Assembly: GCF_000378105.1 (NCBI RefSeq)
Contig: NZ_KB899266.1
Span: 1 to 47,636, forward strand
Direction: 5' to 3'
Length of the DNA stretch: 47,636 bases
From: Rubritalea marina DSM 17716
GTDB taxonomy: Bacteria > Verrucomicrobiota > Verrucomicrobiia > Verrucomicrobiales > Akkermansiaceae
Positions 9,766 through 17,368 of the stretch are shown piece by piece (positions within the stretch are counted from its first letter, which is position 1; each line of letters opens with the position of its first letter). A program made the translations under genes and the position numbers. The notes under the pieces were generated by a model. It saw only the letters and a program-made list of their open reading frames with translations, ran no database searches and was not told the origin of the DNA.

Positions 9766-12700
9766 ATGCGCAAAAGTCTTCCTCCTAAAGCTTTCTCAGG
9801 CCTTCGGTCTCTTTGTTCCATTCGCAGAGGCTATGCCCTCATGACAGTCTTAATCGTCAGCCCCTTGCTGCTCGGACTGACTCTCGCCAGCATCCAGTTA
9901 GCCAATTCTCAACAACGCAATAGTCGAAAAGTTTGGGCACAAGCAATCGCAAAGCAGAATGCCAAATTTGCCCTCAACATCGCCATTGCCCAACTCCAAC
10001 GCTATGCTGGTAGAGACCAAGTCATTAGCGCACGCAGCGACATTGACCCGCGCAACACACAACAATTCCTGACTCAAATCTATCAAACTGAAGAGATTCC
10101 AGGAAACTTCGGCACTGGCTTCCATGAGCGGCGGAGCACGGCACTTCCAGCTGTGTTGGTCTCCGGCAATGAATTCTACGACTTACTCAAGCCGAATATC
10201 GGCAAGAGCTACCCCAAAGGGTACTTCCACGGCCGCTCAGAAAGCACAGGAGATCGTTACCTCACGATCGAATCCAGCTCTAAGATTCGCGTGCCAATCG
10301 TCGGTATTCCAAGCTCCGGGCAGCACCAGCAAGCTTACGCATACTGGGTGAGCGACGAAGGGATCAAGGCGAACATTTCTATCGACCCTCTCGCAGACAC
10401 TCAGGCACACCCAAATAGAGCCCCCGCCTCAGCAAACCTAGGGGCACTAGAGTCTAAAGCGAAGCCAGAAAAGCCAGTGCAGCGTGCTGCTCATCTGCAG
10501 ATCGGCTGCTTTGCTGCCAGTGGTGTCTTGCTTGCCGAAGAATTGCGCCGTCATCGGCACGACATCACCTGCAGCTCGGAGTTCCTGCTCTGTGACATGC
10601 TGCATGGCGGCCTGCGCAAAAACCTCAATGCTGCATGCCAGCTAGAATCAGATCAATTTGTAGACCTCATCCAACATCGCGGAAGTGAATACGATCACCC
10701 AAACCCGGTCTTCCTCTACCAACGCTGGTGCTTTCCGGCTGAACGCGACGAGCTCTCGATTAGCCACTACCCTAGCGCTCCTTGGGAATTATTCCGTAGT
10801 CACATTTTACGTGCAGAACTTGAGCCCAACCTATCGCAAACTGACGCGCCCGTTCTCAGTCATCTGGGAAGCGCCGCGCACCGATTGACCCACTATTGGG
10901 AAAACTACCACACGAGCTATGTACCACAAACATTAGCACGCCTGGTACGCCGGTCACCAGTTATCTTGCGCTTCCAAGTTGCCGTTGATTATAGCCTCGA
11001 GGATCTGGGTGCGCACAGCGACCCTGTCGATGGCACGACCTGGACCAGATATCGACTTCGCCAACACTTCATCCCATACCTTAGCTTTTGGAACCCGTAC
11101 GACAAAGGAATCGCGGTCACCGAATCCATCCAGTTCAAAACCTACCTCACCCGCGGCTATAGCGGTGGCAGCTATGATAGTCTCTTTCAACTGCAGCTAG
11201 GCCTCGACCAACGCTGGATGAGCAAGGCCGCCCATAGCTCAGAATGGGATAGTGGCCATGGTGAGTCCCAGATACGCTATCCATACTTTGCCGGTAGCTC
11301 GCGCGTGAGCAACAGCCAGCTCAATGCCACCTGCTTCACTGTGCCACCATTCAACCTTGCAGCAGGAGAAACCTGCAGCTTTACCGCAGGCGCAAGCAAC
11401 ACCACATTCGAGATCACTGGCAATAAACAAAATCTATTGGTTCAAGCGGATGGCCCGATCAACATGGGTTTCGGCTTCATCAGTAAAAATCTTGAGCTCT
11501 TGATCGAGAAGCCGGATTCACCCGAGCCACTCGAACTCAGCTTGATACGCTTTCCCGCAGAGGGAGGCGATGAGGAAACTCGCCTGCAAGTCACCAATGC
11601 CTCAAGCTTCCAACGCCTGCACTGGAATATCGGCGAGGCTACCGCACAATCGACGCTGCGGTTTCGACCAACGATTCTCGGCGACGACGAGCCCCTGCCT
11701 CAAGTCGATTCCAATGGCACAGAATCGCCGAAAATCACCACCTTACTCATCAAAAAGTGGCCCGCAGGTGAGCATCTCAGCGCACTCCCAGAATCATCTC
11801 TCGCGCTAGCACCCTCCAATGCCTATCAAGCACCCTGGGCACTCTTCTATCAGAGTAATGCCGCTCGCTTTGGCGCTCTAGGCTCCAATAGCGAAGGAGC
11901 TGACAGCTTTTCTTCTAACCCCATGTACCTCTCGGGGGTCGCGATCGGCCAGCACCCACTCAATTCCCCAGACCTCAGTGCTGATGCTCGCCCATTCGTA
12001 GGCTACTCCGACAGCATCGCCCATGGCTCACTTCGCTCCATACAGCACAAACTACCCCACCTCAAACGGCGCCTCTTTTCACCGGCACAACTCAATCAAG
12101 TCAACCTCAGCAAATGGCTCAGCAACTACAATGCCCAGCAAAGTAATGCCTCAGCTACCGACGCCCTGAGCCCCTCAAATTGTATCGGCAATTCCTTTTG
12201 CCCACCCCATGTCCCGTCCGGACGCACAAGCATCGTAGTTTTTGACGCCAAAGCCTACGAATCTAGCAACACCTCAACCCACTATGACGCTAGCTATCGA
12301 TACAACCACGCACTCTGGGATCGCTACTTCTTCACCGGACATTATGCCAATGAACTTCAAAGTCAGAAATCATTCGCTCATGAACTCCGAGCACAACACC
12401 TCAACGTATGTCACAACCCAGACTTGTTGGCAGTCCATGACCCGCATCGTTCAGCCACTCAATTTACCCTTCAAGGAGGATTCAACATCAACTCCACATC
12501 AGTCAAAGCATGGGAAATGCTTCTCTCCGCCACTGCTGAAACATCACCCTATCATGACAAACTCACACACTTCAACGCGCGTGCTCAGCCTCATTCCACC
12601 CCACTGAGTAAGCCCCCAAAAAGCACCAAAGACCCTAGCCTTTATGACGGTTCGAGCCACCGAGCCCTCAAAGCCAAAGAACTCAGAACACTTGCTGAAG

Positions 12701-13332
12701 CGATCGTAGCACAAATCAAACTACGTGGCCCAGCTGCCACTATTAGTAGCTTCACCAATCGCAAGCTCGATCCCTCACACCTCGCCTCGACCCACCAAGC
12801 GAACGCCCTCCAAAGCAACTCCCTGCTGACCGGACGCCTCCAAGAAGCCATCAATCGCAGCGCGATCAATGGCGTCTTCAATGAAGCGAATTGTGTGTTG
12901 CCTCCCTCATTGTTGGCGAGCTCCGAAGCCGACTTCCAAGCCGGGAAAGTCAATCCAGAGGCACTCAACTACCACAGCACGTATGGCTGCCCCGCAAGCA
13001 TCACCCAATCAGACATTCTCCACTCTATCGGACATCGTATCAGCCCACGCTCAGACACCTTCAGCATTCGAGCTTATGGTGAATGCCGCAGCCCAAGTGG
13101 AAAACTGCTAGCACGCGCATACTGTAGCGCAATAGTCCAACGTGGTTATGACTACATGCACCCTGGCGACCCCGCCGAGGGAACCGAGAAAGAATGGCAG
13201 CTAAACGCATACGACAAGGTTCCTACTCAAGGCCAGTGGGTGGAAAGGAAGCAACTTCACACTCATTCAAAACAATTTGGCAGACGATTCAATCTCACGG
13301 AATTCCGCTGGCTCAATCCCCATGAAATATAA
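9766..13332 (+). CDS. Large pseudopilin-like envelope protein, Verru_Chthon cassette protein A-like
   Basis: It is 1188 residues long. The N-terminus has a basic stretch, then RRGYALMTVLIVSPLLLGL at about 21-39, a prepilin-like transmembrane helix, followed by a helical region (NSRKVWAQAIAKQNAKFAL, then IAIAQLQRYAGRDQ). This pattern is shared by the PilX-like proteins called Verru_Chthon cassette protein A. The Glu at +5 expected of a true type IV pilin is absent (Thr or Met occupies the region). The rest is a long beta-rich exported body without recognised catalytic motifs. The genes for cassette proteins B, C and D that normally accompany this family are not adjacent: the next gene is an SDR 36 bp downstream. 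The function is unknown; surface or filament assembly is inferred. Confidence 0.72.
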   Translation: MRKSLPPKAFSGLRSLCSIRRGYALMTVLIVSPLLLGLTLASIQLANSQQRNSRKVWAQAIAKQNAKFALNIAIAQLQRYAGRDQVISARSDIDPRNTQQFLTQIYQTEEIPGNFGTGFHERRSTALPAVLVSGNEFYDLLKPNIGKSYPKGYFHGRSESTGDRYLTIESSSKIRVPIVGIPSSGQHQQAYAYWVSDEGIKANISIDPLADTQAHPNRAPASANLGALESKAKPEKPVQRAAHLQIGCFAASGVLLAEELRRHRHDITCSSEFLLCDMLHGGLRKNLNAACQLESDQFVDLIQHRGSEYDHPNPVFLYQRWCFPAERDELSISHYPSAPWELFRSHILRAELEPNLSQTDAPVLSHLGSAAHRLTHYWENYHTSYVPQTLARLVRRSPVILRFQVAVDYSLEDLGAHSDPVDGTTWTRYRLRQHFIPYLSFWNPYDKGIAVTESIQFKTYLTRGYSGGSYDSLFQLQLGLDQRWMSKAAHSSEWDSGHGESQIRYPYFAGSSRVSNSQLNATCFTVPPFNLAAGETCSFTAGASNTTFEITGNKQNLLVQADGPINMGFGFISKNLELLIEKPDSPEPLELSLIRFPAEGGDEETRLQVTNASSFQRLHWNIGEATAQSTLRFRPTILGDDEPLPQVDSNGTESPKITTLLIKKWPAGEHLSALPESSLALAPSNAYQAPWALFYQSNAARFGALGSNSEGADSFSSNPMYLSGVAIGQHPLNSPDLSADARPFVGYSDSIAHGSLRSIQHKLPHLKRRLFSPAQLNQVNLSKWLSNYNAQQSNASATDALSPSNCIGNSFCPPHVPSGRTSIVVFDAKAYESSNTSTHYDASYRYNHALWDRYFFTGHYANELQSQKSFAHELRAQHLNVCHNPDLLAVHDPHRSATQFTLQGGFNINSTSVKAWEMLLSATAETSPYHDKLTHFNARAQPHSTPLSKPPKSTKDPSLYDGSSHRALKAKELRTLAEAIVAQIKLRGPAATISSFTNRKLDPSHLASTHQANALQSNSLLTGRLQEAINRSAINGVFNEANCVLPPSLLASSEADFQAGKVNPEALNYHSTYGCPASITQSDILHSIGHRISPRSDTFSIRAYGECRSPSGKLLARAYCSAIVQRGYDYMHPGDPAEGTEKEWQLNAYDKVPTQGQWVERKQLHTHSKQFGRRFNLTEFRWLNPHEI

Positions 13333-13368
13333 TTGAGTTCCTCCCTGAAGTATGGCATTTGATGTACT

Positions 13369-14148
13369 ATGTCTTATCTTGATTCGTTGTTCAACCTGAA
13401 GGGAAAAGTTGCTGTTGTCTTGGGTGGCACTGGGGACTTGTGTGGTCAAATTGCTATGGGGCTGGCGAAAGCAGGTTGTCAGGTCGTTCTATCTGGGCGC
13501 GATGAGCTCAAGGCCTTCGATCGCGTGGAAGCCATCGAAGCAGAAGGCGGCACCGCCTACTTTGTCGAGGCAGAAGTCACTGAAAGTGGCTCACTCGAGG
13601 CCTTGGTCGACATCGTGAGTGAACGATCAGGACGCATCGACATCCTCATCAATGGTGCAGCTATCAATTCGAGAAACGCGATGGAGAACGTGAGCGAAGA
13701 TGAGCTCACCAAGATATTTGATGTTAACTTCAACGGCACATTCCGTGCATGCCAAATCTTCAGCAACTACTTTAAACAACACGATCGTCCAACCAGCATC
13801 ATCAACATTGGCTCGATTTCCGGCATCAACCCACTCTCCGATCGCTTCGTACAATCGGCAAGTAAAGCTGCAATCCATAACCTCACCCGCAACCTTGCCC
13901 GCGAATGGGCTGAATTCGACATCCGAGTCAACACCCTCATCCCCGGATTTTTTCCAGCAAAACAAAGCGCCACGATGCTGGATGATGCCCGCGTACTCGA
14001 GATTTTAAGACAAACACCTGCCTCACGTTTTGGTAATCCAGAAGAACTTGTCGGAGCCACATTGTTGTTGGCCTCGCCGAGCGCTAGCTCCTTCATCACT
14101 GGGTCTGAAATTGTGGTCGATGGAGGATTTAGCACAACTTCCATATAA
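13369..14148 (+). CDS. Short-chain dehydrogenase/reductase family protein with altered active site
   Basis: It has 259 residues and a Rossmann fold. The glycine-rich dinucleotide motif is GGTGDLCGQIA (about 18-28), NGAA follows near 92, the catalytic-type Ser lies in NIGSISG, and the C-terminal signature is ITGSEIVVDGGF. The YxxxK motif is changed: the segment reads QSASK, so the general-base Tyr is Gln162 while Lys166 is kept. Relatives act on sugar acids and polyols (gluconate or mannonate type), but with Gln at the Tyr position normal SDR catalysis is doubtful. It lies 36 bp after the Verru_Chthon-like gene on the same strand and may share its transcript. The reading QSASK comes directly from the codons at 13852-13866. 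Confidence 0.88.
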   Translation: MSYLDSLFNLKGKVAVVLGGTGDLCGQIAMGLAKAGCQVVLSGRDELKAFDRVEAIEAEGGTAYFVEAEVTESGSLEALVDIVSERSGRIDILINGAAINSRNAMENVSEDELTKIFDVNFNGTFRACQIFSNYFKQHDRPTSIINIGSISGINPLSDRFVQSASKAAIHNLTRNLAREWAEFDIRVNTLIPGFFPAKQSATMLDDARVLEILRQTPASRFGNPEELVGATLLLASPSASSFITGSEIVVDGGFSTTSI

Positions 14149-14291
14149 AAGTGCAAAGGCTTGATAGATATTACGTGATAATGCGGTAATTTCATTCATA
14201 GAACGTTGCAACTTATTATTATTAACATTGACTTATGGTAATAATAAATCTGACAATCACAAACATTGAAGCAACCTATTAAGGAACGATC

Positions 14292-14510
14292 ATGCAGCAC
14301 AAAAACAACGAACTCTTACACACGGAGAAAATCATTGCCGACCGCAAAACCTTCTACCTCGACCTCAAGAAAAACGCCCGTGGTAAAGTTGTTAAAATCA
14401 CCGAAGATGTTGGCGGCAACCGCGATACCATCATGATTCCTGCAGACATCCTTGGCGACTTCATTGCAGCCCTTACCGACATCCAAGAAACCTCGGACAA
14501 CGACGAGTAA
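14292..14510 (+). CDS. Small PUR-alpha-like nucleic-acid-binding protein (DUF3276 type)
   Basis: The protein is 72 residues: LHTEKIIADRKTFYLDLKKNARGKVVKITED, then an IPADILGDFIAAL helix. This beta-beta-beta-beta-alpha arrangement and the opening TEKI..RKTFYLDLK match the single-repeat PUR domain proteins of Bacteroidetes, spirochaetes (BpuR type) and Verrucomicrobia, which bind single-stranded DNA or RNA. A good ribosome-binding sequence (AAGGAACG) precedes the ATG. An A+T-rich leader of 143 bp separates it from the SDR, and a strong hairpin terminator follows at 14532, so it is probably its own transcription unit. Its regulatory targets cannot be told from the sequence. Confidence 0.85.
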   Translation: MQHKNNELLHTEKIIADRKTFYLDLKKNARGKVVKITEDVGGNRDTIMIPADILGDFIAALTDIQETSDNDE

Positions 14511-14531
14511 GACCACCCGCTCACAAACAAA

Positions 14532-14558
14532 AAAAGGCACTCCTCTCGAGTGCCTTTT
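14532..14558. terminator. Bidirectional rho-independent terminator
   Basis: A perfect 11-bp stem (AAAAGGCACTC at 14532-14542, GAGTGCCTTTT at 14548-14558) encloses a 5-nt loop. A-rich and T-rich tails on both sides let it serve the PUR-like gene (plus) and the convergent PDZ gene (minus). Confidence 0.93.
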
Positions 14559-14580
14559 GTGTTTCTACCCCACGCTAGAA

Positions 14581-15501
14581 CTACCTCCCAAATGGGAAAA
14601 AGCTCATTCCCGCGGTTCCTTTGCTCATCGCGTCACGATTGACCCCGAGCGCATCGACTCTGGCCCGAACATCTGCCGGAACCGCTTCGCGATCAGCTGC
14701 AGTTTCATATGGCCCTGAGAAGACCACATTGCCTTGGCGATCTTTTACCGTGATGTGTTTCCCATTTTCGTCATCGGATTTCACATTCACCGACCCTTGA
14801 TCATCCATCAGGGAAAAACTGCTACTGAATGAACCATGAGCACCCTGAGTGAGCGAGCTGTCTCCCCAAGAATCTTGTAAAAACTGCTTCTGAAGCTGCG
14901 CCATGCGTTCTTCCATCTCACGCGTGCGCGCCTGCATCATCTCGCGAATTCTTTGTTGATCGATACTAGGCAGATGGCGCATGGAATGCGGGATTGCCTG
15001 CGGGCTACGATCTTTCGGCTGTGATTCGCCAGCTTCGGGCATCTGAAGCTCGCGACGAGCCAAGTGCGAGGGCCTGGCTTGGAGAGTCACCGATTTGGTG
15101 ACCACTTCACCTTCGGATAAACAAGTGATTGCGACATCTTCGCCAACTTGGGCTTGATGAAGCGCCTGCTTGAGGTCTCCCATGTTCGTGATCTTTTTGC
15201 CGTCAATAGCTGTGATCACATCAAATTTTTGAATTCCGGCCTGCGCTGCAGAACCGTTCGGCGATACTAACTCAATGGTGACACCGTGTGTGAGTCCCAA
15301 GCGCTCAGCCATGCTAGGCTCGATAGGCTGTCCAGCCACACCTAACCAAGGCTTTTCCACTGTGCGAGCTTTCGCAGAACTAGCTCGTAATTGAGCAACC
15401 GACTCATCTGGTTCCTGAATGGGAGTTAGCCGCTCTATCGCTAATGCTGATGTGCAGAATCCTGCGGATACCATTCCTGTAATAATGACCGATTTATGCA
15501 T
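14581..15501 (-). CDS. Exported PDZ-domain protein
   Basis: It has 306 residues with a signal peptide (VIITGMVSAGFCTSALA). A PDZ domain spans about 50-142: PWLGVAGQP, then GVTIELVSPNGSAAQAGIQKFDVITAIDGKKI, the usual C-terminal-peptide-binding fold. A Gln/Glu/Met-rich helical segment (about 180-215) and a C-terminal domain (KHITVKDRQGNVVFSGPY) follow. There is no protease domain, so it is an adaptor or sensor rather than a DegP-like enzyme. It is the third gene of a minus-strand unit after a sigma factor and a single-TM anti-sigma-like protein (85-bp gap). This suggests it senses envelope state for that regulatory pair, which is an inference from context only. Confidence 0.87.
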   Translation of the reverse strand: MHKSVIITGMVSAGFCTSALAIERLTPIQEPDESVAQLRASSAKARTVEKPWLGVAGQPIEPSMAERLGLTHGVTIELVSPNGSAAQAGIQKFDVITAIDGKKITNMGDLKQALHQAQVGEDVAITCLSEGEVVTKSVTLQARPSHLARRELQMPEAGESQPKDRSPQAIPHSMRHLPSIDQQRIREMMQARTREMEERMAQLQKQFLQDSWGDSSLTQGAHGSFSSSFSLMDDQGSVNVKSDDENGKHITVKDRQGNVVFSGPYETAADREAVPADVRARVDALGVNRDAMSKGTAGMSFFPFGR

Positions 15502-15586
15502 AGTTCTCTGTGGATTATCTTTCAGTTATTTTGGGTAGTTGGGATTAGGGAGTTCAGAATGTAGGTACAATATTGATGCCTTGTAT

Positions 15587-16171
15587 TCAGTGGATTTCTG
15601 CAGGGACAGCGTAATATTCCACACGTGGTTGTTTGATGACATGCGGATTTCCCTCACGGTCACGCACAATGACTTCATCCTCAAATTCGACTTGCATCAA
15701 ACGCACAGCACGTCCGTTCGCATCGTAGGTGATCACATCTTGTGTGGCGTTCTTGAGTTGGGAAGAAAACTGGCTACTGGGCTGTTGCGGGTTACTTGCT
15801 GGCACCGCACTTTCAATATTCGCCATGGGGACTTGCTGACTCAATGGCTCCACTGTCGTCACCTGAGCAGATGCTTGTGAAGCGGATGGGTCGCCTTGGT
15901 TCAACATCAAATAAGAAACTGCGGCGACTAATGCGACGGCGGCAGCTTGAGCCCAAGTGTTGAAGAATCGCAATTTAGACTTCACCGTCTGTGGTGACTG
16001 ATCGGCGACTAGCTTTTGGGCTGCTTGGAATGGGATGATGTTTTCTTCATTTACGGAGCCTTCGCCCCATTGATCCATGGCTGAAGCCATGCGCTTGATC
16101 ATATCTTCTGGCATCATCTCTGGGCTGTGCGCCTTGAGCTGTTCTTCAAAGTCCTTGAGTTCTTGATCCAT
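15587..16171 (-). CDS. Putative membrane-anchored anti-sigma factor
   Basis: The 194-residue protein has a cytoplasmic acidic N-terminal part (about 1-70), one transmembrane helix (AAAVALVAAVSYLML, about 74-88) and a periplasmic, Ser/Gln/Pro-rich tail ending in a small strand-rich domain with VIVRDREGN. The layout (short helical N-terminus, one TM, extracytoplasmic tail) and its position 22 bp after a sigma-factor gene are typical of anti-sigma factors. I cannot see a zinc-binding HxxxCxxC motif, so it is not a classical zinc anti-sigma. Identification is by context and topology. Confidence 0.62.
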   Translation of the reverse strand: MDQELKDFEEQLKAHSPEMMPEDMIKRMASAMDQWGEGSVNEENIIPFQAAQKLVADQSPQTVKSKLRFFNTWAQAAAVALVAAVSYLMLNQGDPSASQASAQVTTVEPLSQQVPMANIESAVPASNPQQPSSQFSSQLKNATQDVITYDANGRAVRLMQVEFEDEVIVRDREGNPHVIKQPRVEYYAVPAEIH

Positions 16172-16193
16172 AGTTGCTGAAGTCTGTGATTAC

Positions 16194-16787
16194 TTAGTTG
16201 ATAGCGAGGTGGCCATTTTTGCGCTCGTCATCGAGCAATTTTTTGAGTGCTGCCAAGCCGTATCGATAGCGGGAAGCAGCGGTGTTTTGAGAGATATCTA
16301 ATGCTTCGCCAATCTCCGCAAAGGTTCGCTCACCCCAGATTTTCATGGTGATGACCTCCGCAAATTTGGGTGGCAATTTTTTGATACTTTGTTCGATATA
16401 GGCACTTGATTCACTCTCGGCCTCGGCACTCTGAAACCACGGATCCTGGACTCCGCCAGTGTCGTGCATTTTTTCAGATTCGGCTTTTTCTTCGCGTTTC
16501 CCGCGTCGTTCCACCTTGCGTCCGAGATCAATCGCATTGCGCCTGATCGCTGTGTAAAGATAAGGCAGCCAGGCTTCTTGCCCACCACTGAAACTTCCAT
16601 CATTCACCTTCTGCACTAGTTTCACTAGCGCCTCTTGGAGGATGTCTTCTGCATCAGCATGTGAGCGCGTCTGCTGACGCGCAAACAACAGAAGCTTGGA
16701 ACCATGCTCACGGAGCCATGACTCCCAAGCTAGTCCCTTCTGATTTTGCGCGCTCGCTTCACCCATACTGTCTTGATCTTCATCCAT
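16194..16787 (-). CDS. ECF-type sigma-70 family RNA polymerase sigma factor
   Basis: It has 197 residues. Region 2 is around 27-60 (LLLFARQQTRSHADAEDILQ, with the ECF-typical DAEDILQEAL). Region 4 is around 135-185 (LPPKFAEVITMKIWGERTFAEIG, then the recognition helix ISQNTAASRYRYGLAAL). There is no region 1 or 3, as expected of ECF factors. It would direct RNA polymerase to a small regulon, often including its own operon. The next gene is a single-TM anti-sigma-like protein and the third an exported PDZ protein, together an envelope-signalling cassette. The ATG at 16787 gives a short acidic leader; MGEASAQ at 16766 is an alternative start. Confidence 0.92.
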   Translation of the reverse strand: MDEDQDSMGEASAQNQKGLAWESWLREHGSKLLLFARQQTRSHADAEDILQEALVKLVQKVNDGSFSGGQEAWLPYLYTAIRRNAIDLGRKVERRGKREEKAESEKMHDTGGVQDPWFQSAEAESESSAYIEQSIKKLPPKFAEVITMKIWGERTFAEIGEALDISQNTAASRYRYGLAALKKLLDDERKNGHLAIN

Positions 16788-16925
16788 AGAGCGTCAGAGA
16801 AAACACCTTTTGTTTATTGTACCTTAATTTTCTGAACTTGCATCCATTCTTCGTTAGAATGTGGTGCCACAACAAAAGCAATTGGTAAGCCAAAGATATA
16901 AGCTGGAGTGGAGGATCTGGAAACA

Positions 16926-16961
16926 ATAAAAAACCGCAAGTCCTAGAGAAGGAATTGCGGT
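16926..16961 (-). terminator. Rho-independent terminator of the CAU tRNA
   Basis: Read on the minus strand, ACCGCAA (16961-16955) and TTGCGGT (16939-16933) form a 7-bp stem followed directly by six T residues. It lies 22 bp beyond the tRNA 3' end and upstream of the sigma-factor promoter region. Confidence 0.85.
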
Positions 16962-16982
16962 CGCCAGAATCTGAAAAAAAGT

Positions 16983-17057
16983 TGGTAGCACGACCGGGAT
17001 TTGAACCCGGGACCAAAGGCTTATGAGTCCTCTACTCTACCACTGAGCTATCGTGCC
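16983..17057 (-). tRNA. tRNA with CAU anticodon (tRNA-Met, or lysidine-modified tRNA-Ile2)
   Basis: The 75-nt cloverleaf has acceptor GGCACGA pairing with TCGTGCT, discriminator A and an encoded CCA. The D arm is GCTC-AGTGGTA-GAGT, the anticodon loop CTCATAA (17027-17021) and the T arm CCGGG-TTCAAAT-CCCGG. The anticodon stem carries an A-G mismatch next to the loop. It is not an obvious initiator, since the first pair G-T (G-U in the RNA) is a pair. The region GACTCATAA...TTGGTC resembles E. coli tRNA-Ile2 as much as elongator tRNA-Met, so the amino acid is uncertain. Confidence 0.93.
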
Positions 17058-17368
17058 ACTGAACTTTTAATCTGTTCGAGCCCATGAGCTCGTACGCGGA
17101 GCGATTTACCGCAGCTCGGTGTACTTGTCTATAAAAAATTTTAAGGAACCATCAGAATTGTCGAAGAGCCGCTGTTGTAGCGCATCACGCAACGCTAGAG
17201 GCACAAGCCGAAAAAATGCATGTGAGCCACATCACCACCTGGAGGATCTAATTATTCCATAGCGACACACAAATCTCTGCAATCAGGGATCCCAATAATT
17301 AGCATAATGTGCGATTGACCCTCAGATTTTCTGTGCCTAGCTTCGGCGCGAATTCAGCCAACTAATTT
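17058..17368. other. Intergenic region upstream of ileS and of the tRNA
   Basis: This 311-bp stretch must contain the divergent promoters for the tRNA (minus) and ileS (plus). I looked for a T-box-like leader before ileS and do not see the T-box consensus or a terminator/antiterminator pair. No gene-like frame is present. Confidence 0.5.

Noticed and set aside
9456-9788. A 110-residue frame before the Verru_Chthon-like gene
   Set aside because: Arg/Pro/Thr-rich and overlapping the next gene's start; no homologous look and no ribosome-binding site.
17058-17368. A T-box leader for ileS
   Set aside because: No T-box consensus and no terminator/antiterminator pair; T-boxes are also mainly a Firmicutes feature.
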